A DNA stretch of 64,000 bases from Stackebrandtia endophytica (GTDB lineage Bacteria; Actinomycetota; Actinomycetes; Mycobacteriales; Micromonosporaceae): NCBI RefSeq assembly GCF_006716355.1, contig NZ_VFOW01000001.1, positions 3,844,001 through 3,908,000 of the forward strand, read 5' to 3'. Made by a program: the position numbers and the translations under genes. Below are positions 31,204-39,501 of the stretch, in pieces (position 1 is the stretch's first letter; each line of letters starts with the position of its first letter). The notes beneath the pieces were generated by a model. It saw only the letters and a list, made by a program, of their open reading frames with translations, was not told where the DNA came from and made no database searches.

Positions 31204-32034
31204 GTGTTCGCCAAGGACCACATCCAGTACAAGACTCCTGAGCAGTTCGTGAAGATGCGGGCGGCCGGCCTGGTCGTCGCCGATGTTCACGCGGCCATGC
31301 GCGACGCGGTCGCTCCGGGGGTCTCCACCAAGGACCTCGACGAGATCGCCGAGGAGCGTATCCGGGCGGGTGGCGGTATTCCGTCCTTCCTGGGCTACGA
31401 CATCGGTTTGGGGCCCTACCCGGCGTCGATCTGTTCTTCGGTGAACGAGCAGGTGGTTCACGCGATCCCCGCCAAGTCGCAGGTGCTGCGCGAAGGGGAC
31501 ATCATCTCCATCGACGTCGGCGCCATCGTGGATGGTTGGCACGGTGATGCGGCGATCACGCTGCCGGTCGGCGAGGTGTCCGAGGAGGCCACCAAGTTGA
31601 TCGAGGTGTGCGAGGAGTCGCTGTGGGCCGGGATCGCCGCGATGGCGACGGCCAAGCGGCTCGGTGACGTGTCGTCGGCGATTCAACGCAGCATCCGGTC
31701 CCACGACCGGGAGTACGGGATCGTCGCCGGTTTCGGCGGGCACGGTATCGGCACCGAGATGCACCAGGATCCACACGTCCTCAACTACGGGCGGCCCGGC
31801 AAGGGTGTCAAGATGCGCCCCGGGATGGCGCTGGCGATCGAGCCGATGATCACGTTGGGCACACCGGACACGATCGACGATGAGGACGGTTGGACCGTCT
31901 CGTCCGCCGACGGCTCGCTGGCCGCGCACGTGGAACATTCGGTGGCGCTGTACGACGACGGTGTCTGGGTGTTGACCGCACCCGACGGTGGCAAGGCCAA
32001 ACTCGGCGACCTGCTGACCAGTCAGGCCCACTGA
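31204..32034 (+). CDS. map: Methionine aminopeptidase, type I
   Basis: 276 residues from GTG 31204. Substrate His in SVNEQVVHAIP (residue 86), metal ligands Asp104 and Asp115 in ISIDVGAIVDGWHGDAAIT, the GHGIGTEMHQDP His, and Glu in LAIEPMIT and HVEHSVAL. Removes initiator Met. The C-terminus has a short extension. Last of secY-adk-map; infA, usually near here, is 17 kb downstream. Confidence 0.97.
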   Translation: MFAKDHIQYKTPEQFVKMRAAGLVVADVHAAMRDAVAPGVSTKDLDEIAEERIRAGGGIPSFLGYDIGLGPYPASICSSVNEQVVHAIPAKSQVLREGDIISIDVGAIVDGWHGDAAITLPVGEVSEEATKLIEVCEESLWAGIAAMATAKRLGDVSSAIQRSIRSHDREYGIVAGFGGHGIGTEMHQDPHVLNYGRPGKGVKMRPGMALAIEPMITLGTPDTIDDEDGWTVSSADGSLAAHVEHSVALYDDGVWVLTAPDGGKAKLGDLLTSQAH

Positions 32035-32107
32035 CGGTCGACGGTTCGTCCCCCTTTCCATGACGTCCCGCCCGAACCCGCGGATGCGGACGGACTCACC
32101 GAGTGCC

Positions 32108-33010
32108 TCAGCGTGGAGCGGTCTTGGAATGCCGGACCGCTTGATACGTGCGGCGCAGCGCCGAGATCGATTCGGGGTATGACGCCTGCGCGACGGCGAT
32201 GAACAGGCAGTCGACGACCATCAGCTGAGCGATGCGGCTGCCGAACGCACCCGATCGCAGCACCGTCTCCCGCGCCGCCGTGGTCAGCACGACGTCGGCG
32301 ATCTCGACGATGGGGGAGCTGTCGTGGTTGGTGATGGCGATGGTTCGAGCGCCGGCGTCACCGGCGACGGCCAGGAACTTGACGGTGGTGTCGGTGGCGC
32401 CGGTGTGTGAGATCGCCACGGCGACACAGGATTCGTCGAGGGTGGTGGCCGCCGTGATCGCGGCGTGCGCGTCGGGCCAGTTGAGGGCGGTGTGCCCGAT
32501 GCGGGACAGTTTCTGTTGCAGGTCCAATCCGACGAACGAGCTCGCCCCCACCCCGAAACTGTCGACCCGCCGGGCGTCGCGTACGTAGCCGACGGCGGTG
32601 GCCAGGGCTTCCCGGTCGAGGGCTTCGGCGGTGTCGGCGATGGAGAGCCGTTCGTTGCGGGAGACCTTCGCGATGATGTCGTCGATGGTGTCGTCGCGGT
32701 CGATGTCCCCGGTGGCGGCACGTCGGCCGACCGCCGACTCCACCTCCTCCCTGGTGGTCTGCCGGGTCAGGTCCAGCAGCAGGTCCTTGTATCGGGCGTA
32801 GCCGATGCGTTTGTAGAACCGAACCACCGAGGTGGTGGAGGTGTCGCTGGATCGGGCGAGTTCGGCGATGGACCGGTTGGCGGCGGCGGCCGGGTCGTCG
32901 AGGAACGCCCGGGCGATTCGTCGTTCGGACGGTCGCAGACTGGGCATGGCCTGCCGCATCCTGACCAGGACGGTTCGTGAGTCCGGCCGTTCGAGGGCTT
33001 CGCTGGTCAC
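32108..33010 (-). CDS. RpiR/MurR-family regulator (HTH + SIS)
   Basis: 300 residues from GTG 33010; an ATG at 33154 is in frame but adds 48 residues unlike the family and has no RBS. N-terminal HTH_6 domain (MPSLRPSERRIARAFLDDP, SIAELARSSDTSTTSVVRFYKRIGY). C-terminal SIS domain, about residues 125-275, with GVGASSFVGLDLQQKLSRIG and SHTGATDTTVKFLAVAGDAGA for a sugar phosphate. MurR, which senses MurNAc-6-phosphate, belongs to this family. Divergent from the importer/AnmK operon, so it very likely controls that operon. Confidence 0.85.
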   Translation of the reverse strand: MTSEALERPDSRTVLVRMRQAMPSLRPSERRIARAFLDDPAAAANRSIAELARSSDTSTTSVVRFYKRIGYARYKDLLLDLTRQTTREEVESAVGRRAATGDIDRDDTIDDIIAKVSRNERLSIADTAEALDREALATAVGYVRDARRVDSFGVGASSFVGLDLQQKLSRIGHTALNWPDAHAAITAATTLDESCVAVAISHTGATDTTVKFLAVAGDAGARTIAITNHDSSPIVEIADVVLTTAARETVLRSGAFGSRIAQLMVVDCLFIAVAQASYPESISALRRTYQAVRHSKTAPR

Positions 33011-33165
33011 GTGGGTTCCGTTCGCCGGGAGGGGTGTCCGCGTCGAGTCGATCGGGCCCGACGTGTCCGGGTGTCCGGTGTCGTCTCGGCTCCAGTGCCG
33101 CTCGATGCGAAATCCGCCTTGGGGATTCGAGGGGGTGTGTCGTAACACAATCATATGTGGAAGGA

Positions 33166-33196
33166 ATTTACTAAATCGAAGATCGTGAGGTACTTT
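33166..33196 (+). promoter_or_regulatory. Promoter and RpiR operator candidate for the importer operon
   Basis: ATTTA-C-TAAAT (33166-33176) is a perfect inverted repeat and the only AT-rich island nearby. It overlaps the -35 TTACTA (33168-33173); the -10 TACTTT (33191-33196) follows after 17 bases. RpiR proteins often bind AT-rich palindromes of this size, so repression by occlusion is a fair inference. Confidence 0.5.
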
Positions 33197-33291
33197 TGTG
33201 ACCTACTTACCGTGCGGCCGCTCCGGTACCCCTCAACGAGGCCGACGACGCAGGTTGTAGTCCCCATCCACCCTCTCGAGGAGCCCCTTAC

Positions 33292-34830
33292 ATGCGACAA
33301 GGTCTTCGTTCCCGAAGCGGCACCGTCGCCGCCATTGGCGTCGTGGCGTCGGTGTCGCTGGCTCTGGCCGGCTGTTCCGGTTCGGCCACCCCGTCGGCGT
33401 CAGCCGACGGCAACCTGGTCGTCGGTGTCACCACCGACCCCGACACTCTCTTCCCCTGGAAGGCGACCCAGTTTCAGGCGGTGAACGTCCTTCAGAACAT
33501 CTACGGGACGCTCACCGAGTACGACGAGGAACTGAACGTCGTACCGGGCCTGGCCGAGTCGTGGGACACCTCCGAGGACGGATTGACGTTGACGTTCAAT
33601 CTGCGGTCCGACGTCGTGTTCGCCGACGGCAGCGACTTCGACTCCGAGGACGTGAAGTTCTCGCTGGAGTCGATCATGGATGAGGAGACCGCCGCCGTGG
33701 CCGCCAGTTCGCTGGCTTCGGTGGAGTCGGTCGAGGCCGTCGACCCGCAGACGGTCGAGTTGGCGCTGTCGGCTCCCGACGCGGCACTGCCGTCCAACCT
33801 CGCGGCCATCAACATGGCGATGTTGTCCTCGGACGACACCGAGGAGGCGCTGAACACCACGCCGAACGGCACCGGACCGTACTCCTTCGACGGACGGGTC
33901 GCCAACCAGTCGATCACCCTGAAGAAGAACGACTCCTACTGGGGCGACGAACCCGGCCTGTCCAGCGTCGAGTTCCGGGTGATCCCGGACGAGGCCTCGA
34001 TCGTGACCGCGATGCAGTCGGGCAACGTCCACATGGCCGTCTTCGACGACCCGCTGGTCGCCCAGACCGCCGAGGGCGGCAACCTGGCCGTGGCGAAGAC
34101 CCCGCAGCTGAGCTACCACACGCTGCAGCTGAACGCGCAGCGTGGCGACCTGACCGACGTCAACGTCCGGTTGGCGATCCAGTGCGCGATCGACCGCCAG
34201 GAGGTCCTCGACACCGCCGCGTTCGGCGAGGGCGAGGTCACCGGCCCGATCACGTCCCCGGCTTACCGTTCCGACCCGGCCGCGCGGCCGTGCGCGGAGC
34301 GTGACCTGGACAAGTCCGCCGACTACCTGGCCGCCGCGGGCAAGGACTCCGTGACCATCCAGACGATCGTGTCGCAGGGCGAATACGCCACCTCTGTGAA
34401 CGAGGCGCAGAACCTCGAGGCTCAGCTGGCCGAGGCCAACATCGTCCTGGACCTGGAGGTCCTGGAGTCGGGTGCCTTCGTCGACGCGTGGGTCGCCGGT
34501 GACTTCGATGCCGCCGTCGCACTCAACGGTGGACGTCCCGACCCGGACGGCATGTACGGCCGGTACTTCACCAGCACCGGGAACCTGAACGCGGTCGCCG
34601 GCTACAGCTCACCCGAATTGGACGAGTTGTTCGCCGAGGGTCGCGCCACCAGTGACGAGGCGGAGCGTAAGGCGATCTACGACGAGGTTTCGGCCGAGTT
34701 GGAGAACAACGCGGCGTGGATCTGGCTGTTCACCGCCTACACCTACACCGCGACCACCGACAACGTCGACGGGTTCGTCCCGATGGCCAACGGATCGCTG
34801 CAGTACCTGCGCACCACCACCATCGCCTAG
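33292..34830 (+). CDS. Oligopeptide/muropeptide-type ABC substrate-binding lipoprotein
   Basis: 512 residues. Signal peptide with lipobox LALAGC (lipid-modified Cys28). SBP family 5 features: VGVTTDPDTLFPWKATQFQAV, LAESWDTSEDGLTLTFNLR, GTGPYSFDG and the C-terminal AAWIWLFTAYTYTAT. Captures peptides or related ligands outside the membrane and hands them to the two permeases downstream. With AnmK and an AmiE-like enzyme in the same operon, peptide-bearing anhydro-muropeptides are plausible ligands. No residue seen here proves it. Confidence 0.88.
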   Translation: MRQGLRSRSGTVAAIGVVASVSLALAGCSGSATPSASADGNLVVGVTTDPDTLFPWKATQFQAVNVLQNIYGTLTEYDEELNVVPGLAESWDTSEDGLTLTFNLRSDVVFADGSDFDSEDVKFSLESIMDEETAAVAASSLASVESVEAVDPQTVELALSAPDAALPSNLAAINMAMLSSDDTEEALNTTPNGTGPYSFDGRVANQSITLKKNDSYWGDEPGLSSVEFRVIPDEASIVTAMQSGNVHMAVFDDPLVAQTAEGGNLAVAKTPQLSYHTLQLNAQRGDLTDVNVRLAIQCAIDRQEVLDTAAFGEGEVTGPITSPAYRSDPAARPCAERDLDKSADYLAAAGKDSVTIQTIVSQGEYATSVNEAQNLEAQLAEANIVLDLEVLESGAFVDAWVAGDFDAAVALNGGRPDPDGMYGRYFTSTGNLNAVAGYSSPELDELFAEGRATSDEAERKAIYDEVSAELENNAAWIWLFTAYTYTATTDNVDGFVPMANGSLQYLRTTTIA

Positions 34831-35100
34831 AACGGCTGTTCGGTAACGGTGGCGCTGCCTCGCCGAAGCCCGGTCCGCCGGACCGCGTTGTCGTGGCACG
34901 TACCGAACCCGTACAGAACCGCACCGAAGGCGAACAACGGAATGAGTTTCAACGGTTCAATCGGCTGCTCAGCCATTCGACGCGATGGCTGACGGACGTA
35001 TGAGCTCCCGGTTGACCGGCATCGCCTGGTCAACCGGGGCTACCGGACCTTCGACAACGTTGTCGCACATGCCTAGTCGGCGTGAAAGGAGACTTGGTTT
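34831..35100 (+). other. Spacer with a strong hairpin between binding protein and permease
   Basis: CCCGGTTGACC (35007-35017) pairs perfectly with GGTCAACCGGG (35028-35038), loop of ten bases, no U-tract. Hairpins placed after the binding-protein gene of ABC operons commonly protect the upstream mRNA and lower permease expression. No gene found in the 270 bases. AAAGGAG precedes the next GTG. Confidence 0.6.
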
Positions 35101-36075
35101 GTGAACGTCCTGCGAGCCATCGCCCATAACCGCGTCCTGCGAAGGATCGCCGCGGCCCTGTTGACCCTGTTCGGGGTCGCGGTCGTGGTCTTCATCATGT
35201 TGCGGGCCATTCCGGGCGACCAGATCACCGCGAACCTGGGAACCGAGGCGGCGGGTCTGACCCCGGCGCAACGGGACTCCCTGACGCGGTACTACGGACT
35301 GGACCAGCCGCTGGTGGGCCAGTTCTTCTCGTGGCTGGGCAACGTCGTCACCGGGAACCTCGGTTTCTCGGCGCGGGCCCAGCAGAGCGTCCTCGATCTG
35401 ACGTTGTCGTCCCTGCCGGTGACGTTCCAGTTGGCGGCGATGTCGATCGTCTTCGCCCTGGTCATCGGGATCCCGTTGGGGATGCTGGCGGCGTCGCGTC
35501 CGGACTCGCTGCGCGACGGTTTCGGCCAACTCGTCGGCTTGGCGGGTCTGTCGATTCCGGCGTTCCTGTTGGCGACGACTCTGATGTCGGTGCTGGCGAC
35601 ATCATGGGGCTTCAACCCCAACGGCCAGGGGTTCGCCTCGCTGGCCGACGATCCACTGCTGAACCTGCAACAGATGTTGTTGCCGTCGCTGGTACTGGGA
35701 TTCGGTATCGCGGCACCGATCATGCGGACCACTCGCACGGCGGTGTTGGAGGTGCGGTCGGACGACTTCGTGCGGACGGCTCGCGCCAAGGGCGTTCCGC
35801 CGCGTCGGCTCCAGTTCAAACACGTCCTGGGTAACGCCCTGGTGCCGATCGTGACCATGACCGGTCTCCAGTTCGGTTACCTGCTGGGCGGGGCCGTCGT
35901 CGTCGAACAGGTCTTCTCGATCCCCGGCATCGGACGGCAGGTCCTGCTGGGGATCCAGCAGAAGGAGTACGCCCTGGTGCAGAGCAGCGTGCTGGTGATC
36001 GCGTTGGCGTTCGTGATCGTCAACCTGCTGACCGACCTGCTCTACCGTGCCATTGACCCGAGGGTGCGAGCATGA
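35101..36075 (+). CDS. DppB/OppB-type ABC permease
   Basis: 324 residues from GTG 35101. One N-terminal helix, the conserved LRAIPGDQ motif, then five helices. The cytosolic EAA loop is visible as DDFVRTARAKGVPPRRLQFKH followed by VLGNALVPI. Ends DLLYRAIDPRVRA, the family C-terminus. Overlaps the next permease by four bases. Confidence 0.93.
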   Translation: MNVLRAIAHNRVLRRIAAALLTLFGVAVVVFIMLRAIPGDQITANLGTEAAGLTPAQRDSLTRYYGLDQPLVGQFFSWLGNVVTGNLGFSARAQQSVLDLTLSSLPVTFQLAAMSIVFALVIGIPLGMLAASRPDSLRDGFGQLVGLAGLSIPAFLLATTLMSVLATSWGFNPNGQGFASLADDPLLNLQQMLLPSLVLGFGIAAPIMRTTRTAVLEVRSDDFVRTARAKGVPPRRLQFKHVLGNALVPIVTMTGLQFGYLLGGAVVVEQVFSIPGIGRQVLLGIQQKEYALVQSSVLVIALAFVIVNLLTDLLYRAIDPRVRA

Positions 36076-36968
36076 CCGATCTGACGCAGACCACACCGAC
36101 CGCCGGGCTGGCACCGGGCGTCTCCAAACGCGGGCACCGGATCCGGGCGTTGCTGCGCAGCCGCAGCGGCCTGGTCGGCCTGATCATCGTCGTGGTGTTG
36201 ACGATATTGAGCCTCATGTCGTTCCTGGGTTTGACCCCGCACGACCCGATCGCGCAGAACCCGCCGTCGCGGTTGCTGTCGCCGTCGGGGGAGCACTGGT
36301 TCGGCACCGACCAGTTCGGACGTGACATCTTCTCTCGGGTGGCGGCCGGTGTCGCCAACTCGGCGTTGATCGCGGTGGTCGCGGTCGCCTTCGCCACGGT
36401 GGTCGGAACGCTGGGCGGGTTGGTCGCCGGGTTCTATCGGGGTTTCTCCGATGGCGCGATCGGTGCGATCACCAACGTGTTGTTCGCGTTCCCGCCGTTG
36501 CTGTTGGCGTTGTCGCTGGCGTCGGTGTTCACCCGCAACTGGTTCACCATCGCGGTGGCCATCGCGATCGTCTACGTCCCGATCTTCATTCGGGTGGTGC
36601 GCGGTCCGGTCCTCACGTTGCGGGAGATCGAGTACGTCAAGGCCGCGACCAGCACCGGGCAACGCCGGATCGCGATCATGCTGCGGCACGTCCTGCCCAA
36701 CATCACCTCGATCATCATCGTGCAGGTGACGTTGTCGCTGTCGTGGGCGGTGTTGACCGAGGCGTCGTTGAGCTTCCTCGGGCTGGGTGCGCCGCCACCG
36801 GCGCCGTCGCTGGGTTCGATGATCTTCGAGGCGCGGACATTGGTGACGGTCGCGCCGTGGACGATGCTGGCGCCCGGTGTCGTGGTGGTCCTGCTGGTGG
36901 TGGGGTTGAACCTGCTCGGTGACGGCCTGCGCGACGTGTTCGACCCGCGCGGAAACCGGAAGCGATAG
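36072..36968 (+). CDS. DppC/OppC-type ABC permease
   Basis: 298 residues. N-terminal cytosolic arm and one helix, then HWFGTDQFGRDIFSRV, a hallmark of DppC, and five more helices. EAA loop EIEYVKAATSTGQRRIAIMLRH-VLPN, and ASLSFLGLGAPPPAPSLGSMI near the C-terminus. Pairs with the DppB-type subunit. Confidence 0.93.
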   Translation: MTDLTQTTPTAGLAPGVSKRGHRIRALLRSRSGLVGLIIVVVLTILSLMSFLGLTPHDPIAQNPPSRLLSPSGEHWFGTDQFGRDIFSRVAAGVANSALIAVVAVAFATVVGTLGGLVAGFYRGFSDGAIGAITNVLFAFPPLLLALSLASVFTRNWFTIAVAIAIVYVPIFIRVVRGPVLTLREIEYVKAATSTGQRRIAIMLRHVLPNITSIIIVQVTLSLSWAVLTEASLSFLGLGAPPPAPSLGSMIFEARTLVTVAPWTMLAPGVVVVLLVVGLNLLGDGLRDVFDPRGNRKR

Positions 36969-36971
36969 GAC

Positions 36972-37154
36972 ATGGCGGAGATGGTGGGTTCGGTTCCGGT
37001 CGCCGAAGCGTCCGGTGAAGGCGTGCCCGGGAACGGAGACTACTGCTGCTCGCATCGTGTCGGCGATTCGTCGTCGACGGCAAGAACTTGGCCGCGCCGC
37101 GACGTCGGTGCGTCCACGATCGTCATTCGTCACGCCGATCAGGCGCGAGTTTAG
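36972..37154 (+). CDS. Possible 60-residue protein of unknown function
   Basis: ATG 36972 is three bases after the dppC-type stop, with ATAGGA upstream; the frame ends at 37154, nine bases before anmK. The product has no recognised domain (a Cys-Cys pair, then SSSTARTWPRRDVGAS). The third codon positions are only moderately GC-rich. It could equally be a spacer relic of a lost gene, since another frame is open here too. Confidence 0.3.
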   Translation: MAEMVGSVPVAEASGEGVPGNGDYCCSHRVGDSSSTARTWPRRDVGASTIVIRHADQARV

Positions 37155-37163
37155 GAGTCCCCC

Positions 37164-38333
37164 ATGCGTGTCCTCGGAATGATCTCCGGTACCTCTCACG
37201 ACGGCATCGACACCGCCGTCGTCGACTTCACATTGGAGGGTGACCGGTTGCGCGGCACCCTGGCGTACTCCGGCGGTACTCCCTACGACCCGGCGCTTCG
37301 GGCTCGGTTGATCGCGGCGTTGCCGCCGGCACCGACGACGCTCGCCGAGATGTGTGAGCTGGACACCCTGATCGGGCAGGCGTTCGCAGACGTCGCGGCG
37401 TCCACGATCGAGGCGGCCGGTCCGGTCGACCTGATCGTGTCGCACGGCCAGACCGTCTTCCACTGGGTGGACGCGACGACCGCGCTGGGGACGCTCCAGA
37501 TCGGACAGCCGGCCTGGATTGCCGAGCGCACCGGAGTACCGGTCCTGTCCGACGTCCGCATCCGTGACATCACGGCGGGCGGCCACGGCGCACCCCTGGT
37601 GTCCTACCTGGACACCCTGTTGCTGGGTGCGGTCGAGGGCACCCCCGCCGCGCTGAACCTGGGTGGCATCTCCAACATGACGATCGTCGGTGACCAGGTC
37701 AGCGCCTACGACATCGGTCCGGCCAACGCGCTGATCGACGCGGCGATCGTGGCCGCGGGCGCCAACGACCTCGGCTACGATGCCGACGGTGCGATCGCGG
37801 CGACCGGCACGGTCGTGCCCGAGCTGCTGGACGTCCTCCTTTCCGAACCGTATTACGCGCTGTCCGCGCCCAAGAGCACCGGCAAGGAACTGTTCCACGG
37901 CACCTACATCACCGATGCGATCGCCACGGCGGGAGTCTCGGTGGAACTGCCCGACCTGGTCGCGACGCTCACCGAGTTGACGGTGCGGACCGTCGCCGCC
38001 GACGTCGCCCGGGCCGGAGTCACCACGTTGGTCGTCTCCGGCGGCGGTGTCCACAATCCCGTGATGCTGGCGGGCCTTCGCCGTGAACTGCCGGAGGTCG
38101 ACATCGTCGTCTCCGACGAGTTCGGGGCACCCGCCGACAGCAAGGAGGCCATCGCGTTCGCGCTGATCGGCTGGTGCACCGCGCACGGGCTGCCGGGCAC
38201 CGAACCGGCCGGTACCGGCGCCCGCGAGGCCCGAGTCCTGGGCACCCTCACGCCGGGTGCCGGTCCGTTGCGCCTCCCCGAGCCACTCGCCCGGGCCCCT
38301 CGCGGCCTGGTCCTGGACGCCGCGGGGAGTTGA
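37164..38333 (+). CDS. anmK: Anhydro-N-acetylmuramic acid kinase
   Basis: 389 residues. ASKHA-fold kinase with [18 protein letters not shown] (5-22), [38 protein letters not shown] and [13 protein letters not shown], all AnmK landmarks. Hydrolyses the 1,6-anhydro bond of anhMurNAc while phosphorylating it to MurNAc-6-phosphate, which feeds MurQ. MurQ and NagZ are not in this window. Sits between importer permeases and an AmiE-like enzyme, pointing to cell-wall recycling or scavenging. Confidence 0.95.
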   Translation: MRVLGMISGTSHDGIDTAVVDFTLEGDRLRGTLAYSGGTPYDPALRARLIAALPPAPTTLAEMCELDTLIGQAFADVAASTIEAAGPVDLIVSHGQTVFHWVDATTALGTLQIGQPAWIAERTGVPVLSDVRIRDITAGGHGAPLVSYLDTLLLGAVEGTPAALNLGGISNMTIVGDQVSAYDIGPANALIDAAIVAAGANDLGYDADGAIAATGTVVPELLDVLLSEPYYALSAPKSTGKELFHGTYITDAIATAGVSVELPDLVATLTELTVRTVAADVARAGVTTLVVSGGGVHNPVMLAGLRRELPEVDIVVSDEFGAPADSKEAIAFALIGWCTAHGLPGTEPAGTGAREARVLGTLTPGAGPLRLPEPLARAPRGLVLDAAGS

Positions 38334-38338
38334 TCGTG

Positions 38339-39499
38339 ATGTCCGGTCCGGTCGAATCGATGAGCATGCGACCCGCTGCGGCGGGCCCCATGACCGTTGC
38401 CGCGCAACGGTTCGCCGCGCTGTCGACGGGGGAGTTCACCCCGCCGGCGGGCGTGGCGGTGGCGGTGCGCGGGACCGGACCCGACGAACTGGACCTGGCG
38501 ATGGTCGCCGGGAACCGGTCCGCGACCGACCCGATGACCGTGCGAACCCGCCACGATCTGGCCTCGGTCACCAAGATCGTCGCCATCACGACCTCGCTGA
38601 TCCGACTGGTGTCGGACGGGGTGGTCGCCCTCGACGACCCGGTGGCCCGGTACCTCCCCGGGTTCACCGGTGACGGCAGGGAATCGGTCACGCTGGAGCA
38701 CCTGCTGCGGCATCGCGGTGGTCTGTGGGAGTGGCAGCCGCTGTACCTCTCGGCCGCCGACGACCCGTGGGGCTACATCGAGCGACTGCCGCTGCGATAC
38801 CGGCCCGGTACGCAGCGCCGCTATTCCGACCTGGGGTTCATGCTGCTGGGCCGGGTGGTCGAGACCGCCTGCGGTGAGGGCCTGGCCGAGGCGGTGACCC
38901 GGCTGGTCATCGAACCGTTGGGGTTGGGTGACACCTCGTTCGCGCGTCCGACCTCCGGCGAGGTCGCGGTGAGCGCCCACGGCGACGACGCCGAACGACG
39001 GATGGTCGCCACCGGCGTCCCGTATCCGATCCTGACCGACGCCGAGTTCACCGGTTGGCGGCGGGAACCGATCGTCGGTGAGGTCAACGACGGCAACGCC
39101 TTCCGGGTGTTCGGAGGTGTCAGCGGACATGCCGGACTGTTCGGGTCCATCGGCGACCTGCTGACCTTCGGAGCCACCCTGGCCCGCTACCGGGACCACG
39201 TCGGACTGTGGCGGCCCGAGGTCGTGGAACGGTTCCTCGCTCCCGGCCCCGACGCCGGGCAGTCGCTGGGGTTCCGATCCTGGACGGTGGCGGGGTCCAC
39301 CTTCTACGGGCATCCCGGATTCGTCGGCTGCACGGTGGGTTTCTCACCCGACGCCGGACTGGTGACCGCGTTGTGCGCGAACCGACTGCTCACCGACGGC
39401 ACTCCGATGTCCAACGACGACCTCCGGTCGGTCGCCGATGCGGCCGCGGCCGCGGTGATGACCGAACGCGATACGACAACTCCCACGCAGGGTAGGTGA
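38339..39499 (+). CDS. Serine beta-lactamase-fold hydrolase, AmiE-like candidate muramyl amidase
   Basis: 386 residues; GTG 38336 directly before ATG 38339 is an equally possible start (GGGGAG at 38324-38329). Penicillin-binding-fold motifs: Ser76-x-x-Lys79 (SVTK), Tyr162-Ser-Asp164, and His325-Pro-Gly327 in place of K/H-T-G. VNDGNAFRVFGGVSGHAGLF matches the VHDxNA...GHAGLF block of Bacillus YbbE/AmiE, which cleaves MurNAc-L-Ala in a muropeptide operon with MurR and MurQ. No export signal is seen, so a cytosolic amidase acting on imported muropeptides is a better guess than antibiotic resistance. Confidence 0.75.
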   Translation: MSGPVESMSMRPAAAGPMTVAAQRFAALSTGEFTPPAGVAVAVRGTGPDELDLAMVAGNRSATDPMTVRTRHDLASVTKIVAITTSLIRLVSDGVVALDDPVARYLPGFTGDGRESVTLEHLLRHRGGLWEWQPLYLSAADDPWGYIERLPLRYRPGTQRRYSDLGFMLLGRVVETACGEGLAEAVTRLVIEPLGLGDTSFARPTSGEVAVSAHGDDAERRMVATGVPYPILTDAEFTGWRREPIVGEVNDGNAFRVFGGVSGHAGLFGSIGDLLTFGATLARYRDHVGLWRPEVVERFLAPGPDAGQSLGFRSWTVAGSTFYGHPGFVGCTVGFSPDAGLVTALCANRLLTDGTPMSNDDLRSVADAAAAAVMTERDTTTPTQGR

Positions 39500-39501
39500 C
39501 C

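Noticed and set aside
36042-38186. 714-codon minus-strand frame opposite the permease and anmK
   Set aside because: Low-complexity Arg/Gln/His composition and full overlap with well-supported genes.
37164-38333. Hsp70/actin-like ATPase call for the anmK gene
   Set aside because: The shared ASKHA fold explains the resemblance; specific AnmK motifs are present.
38339-39499. Antibiotic-resistance beta-lactamase
   Set aside because: Fold motifs fit, but no signal peptide is seen, the third motif is H-P-G, and the operon context fits an AmiE-like amidase better.
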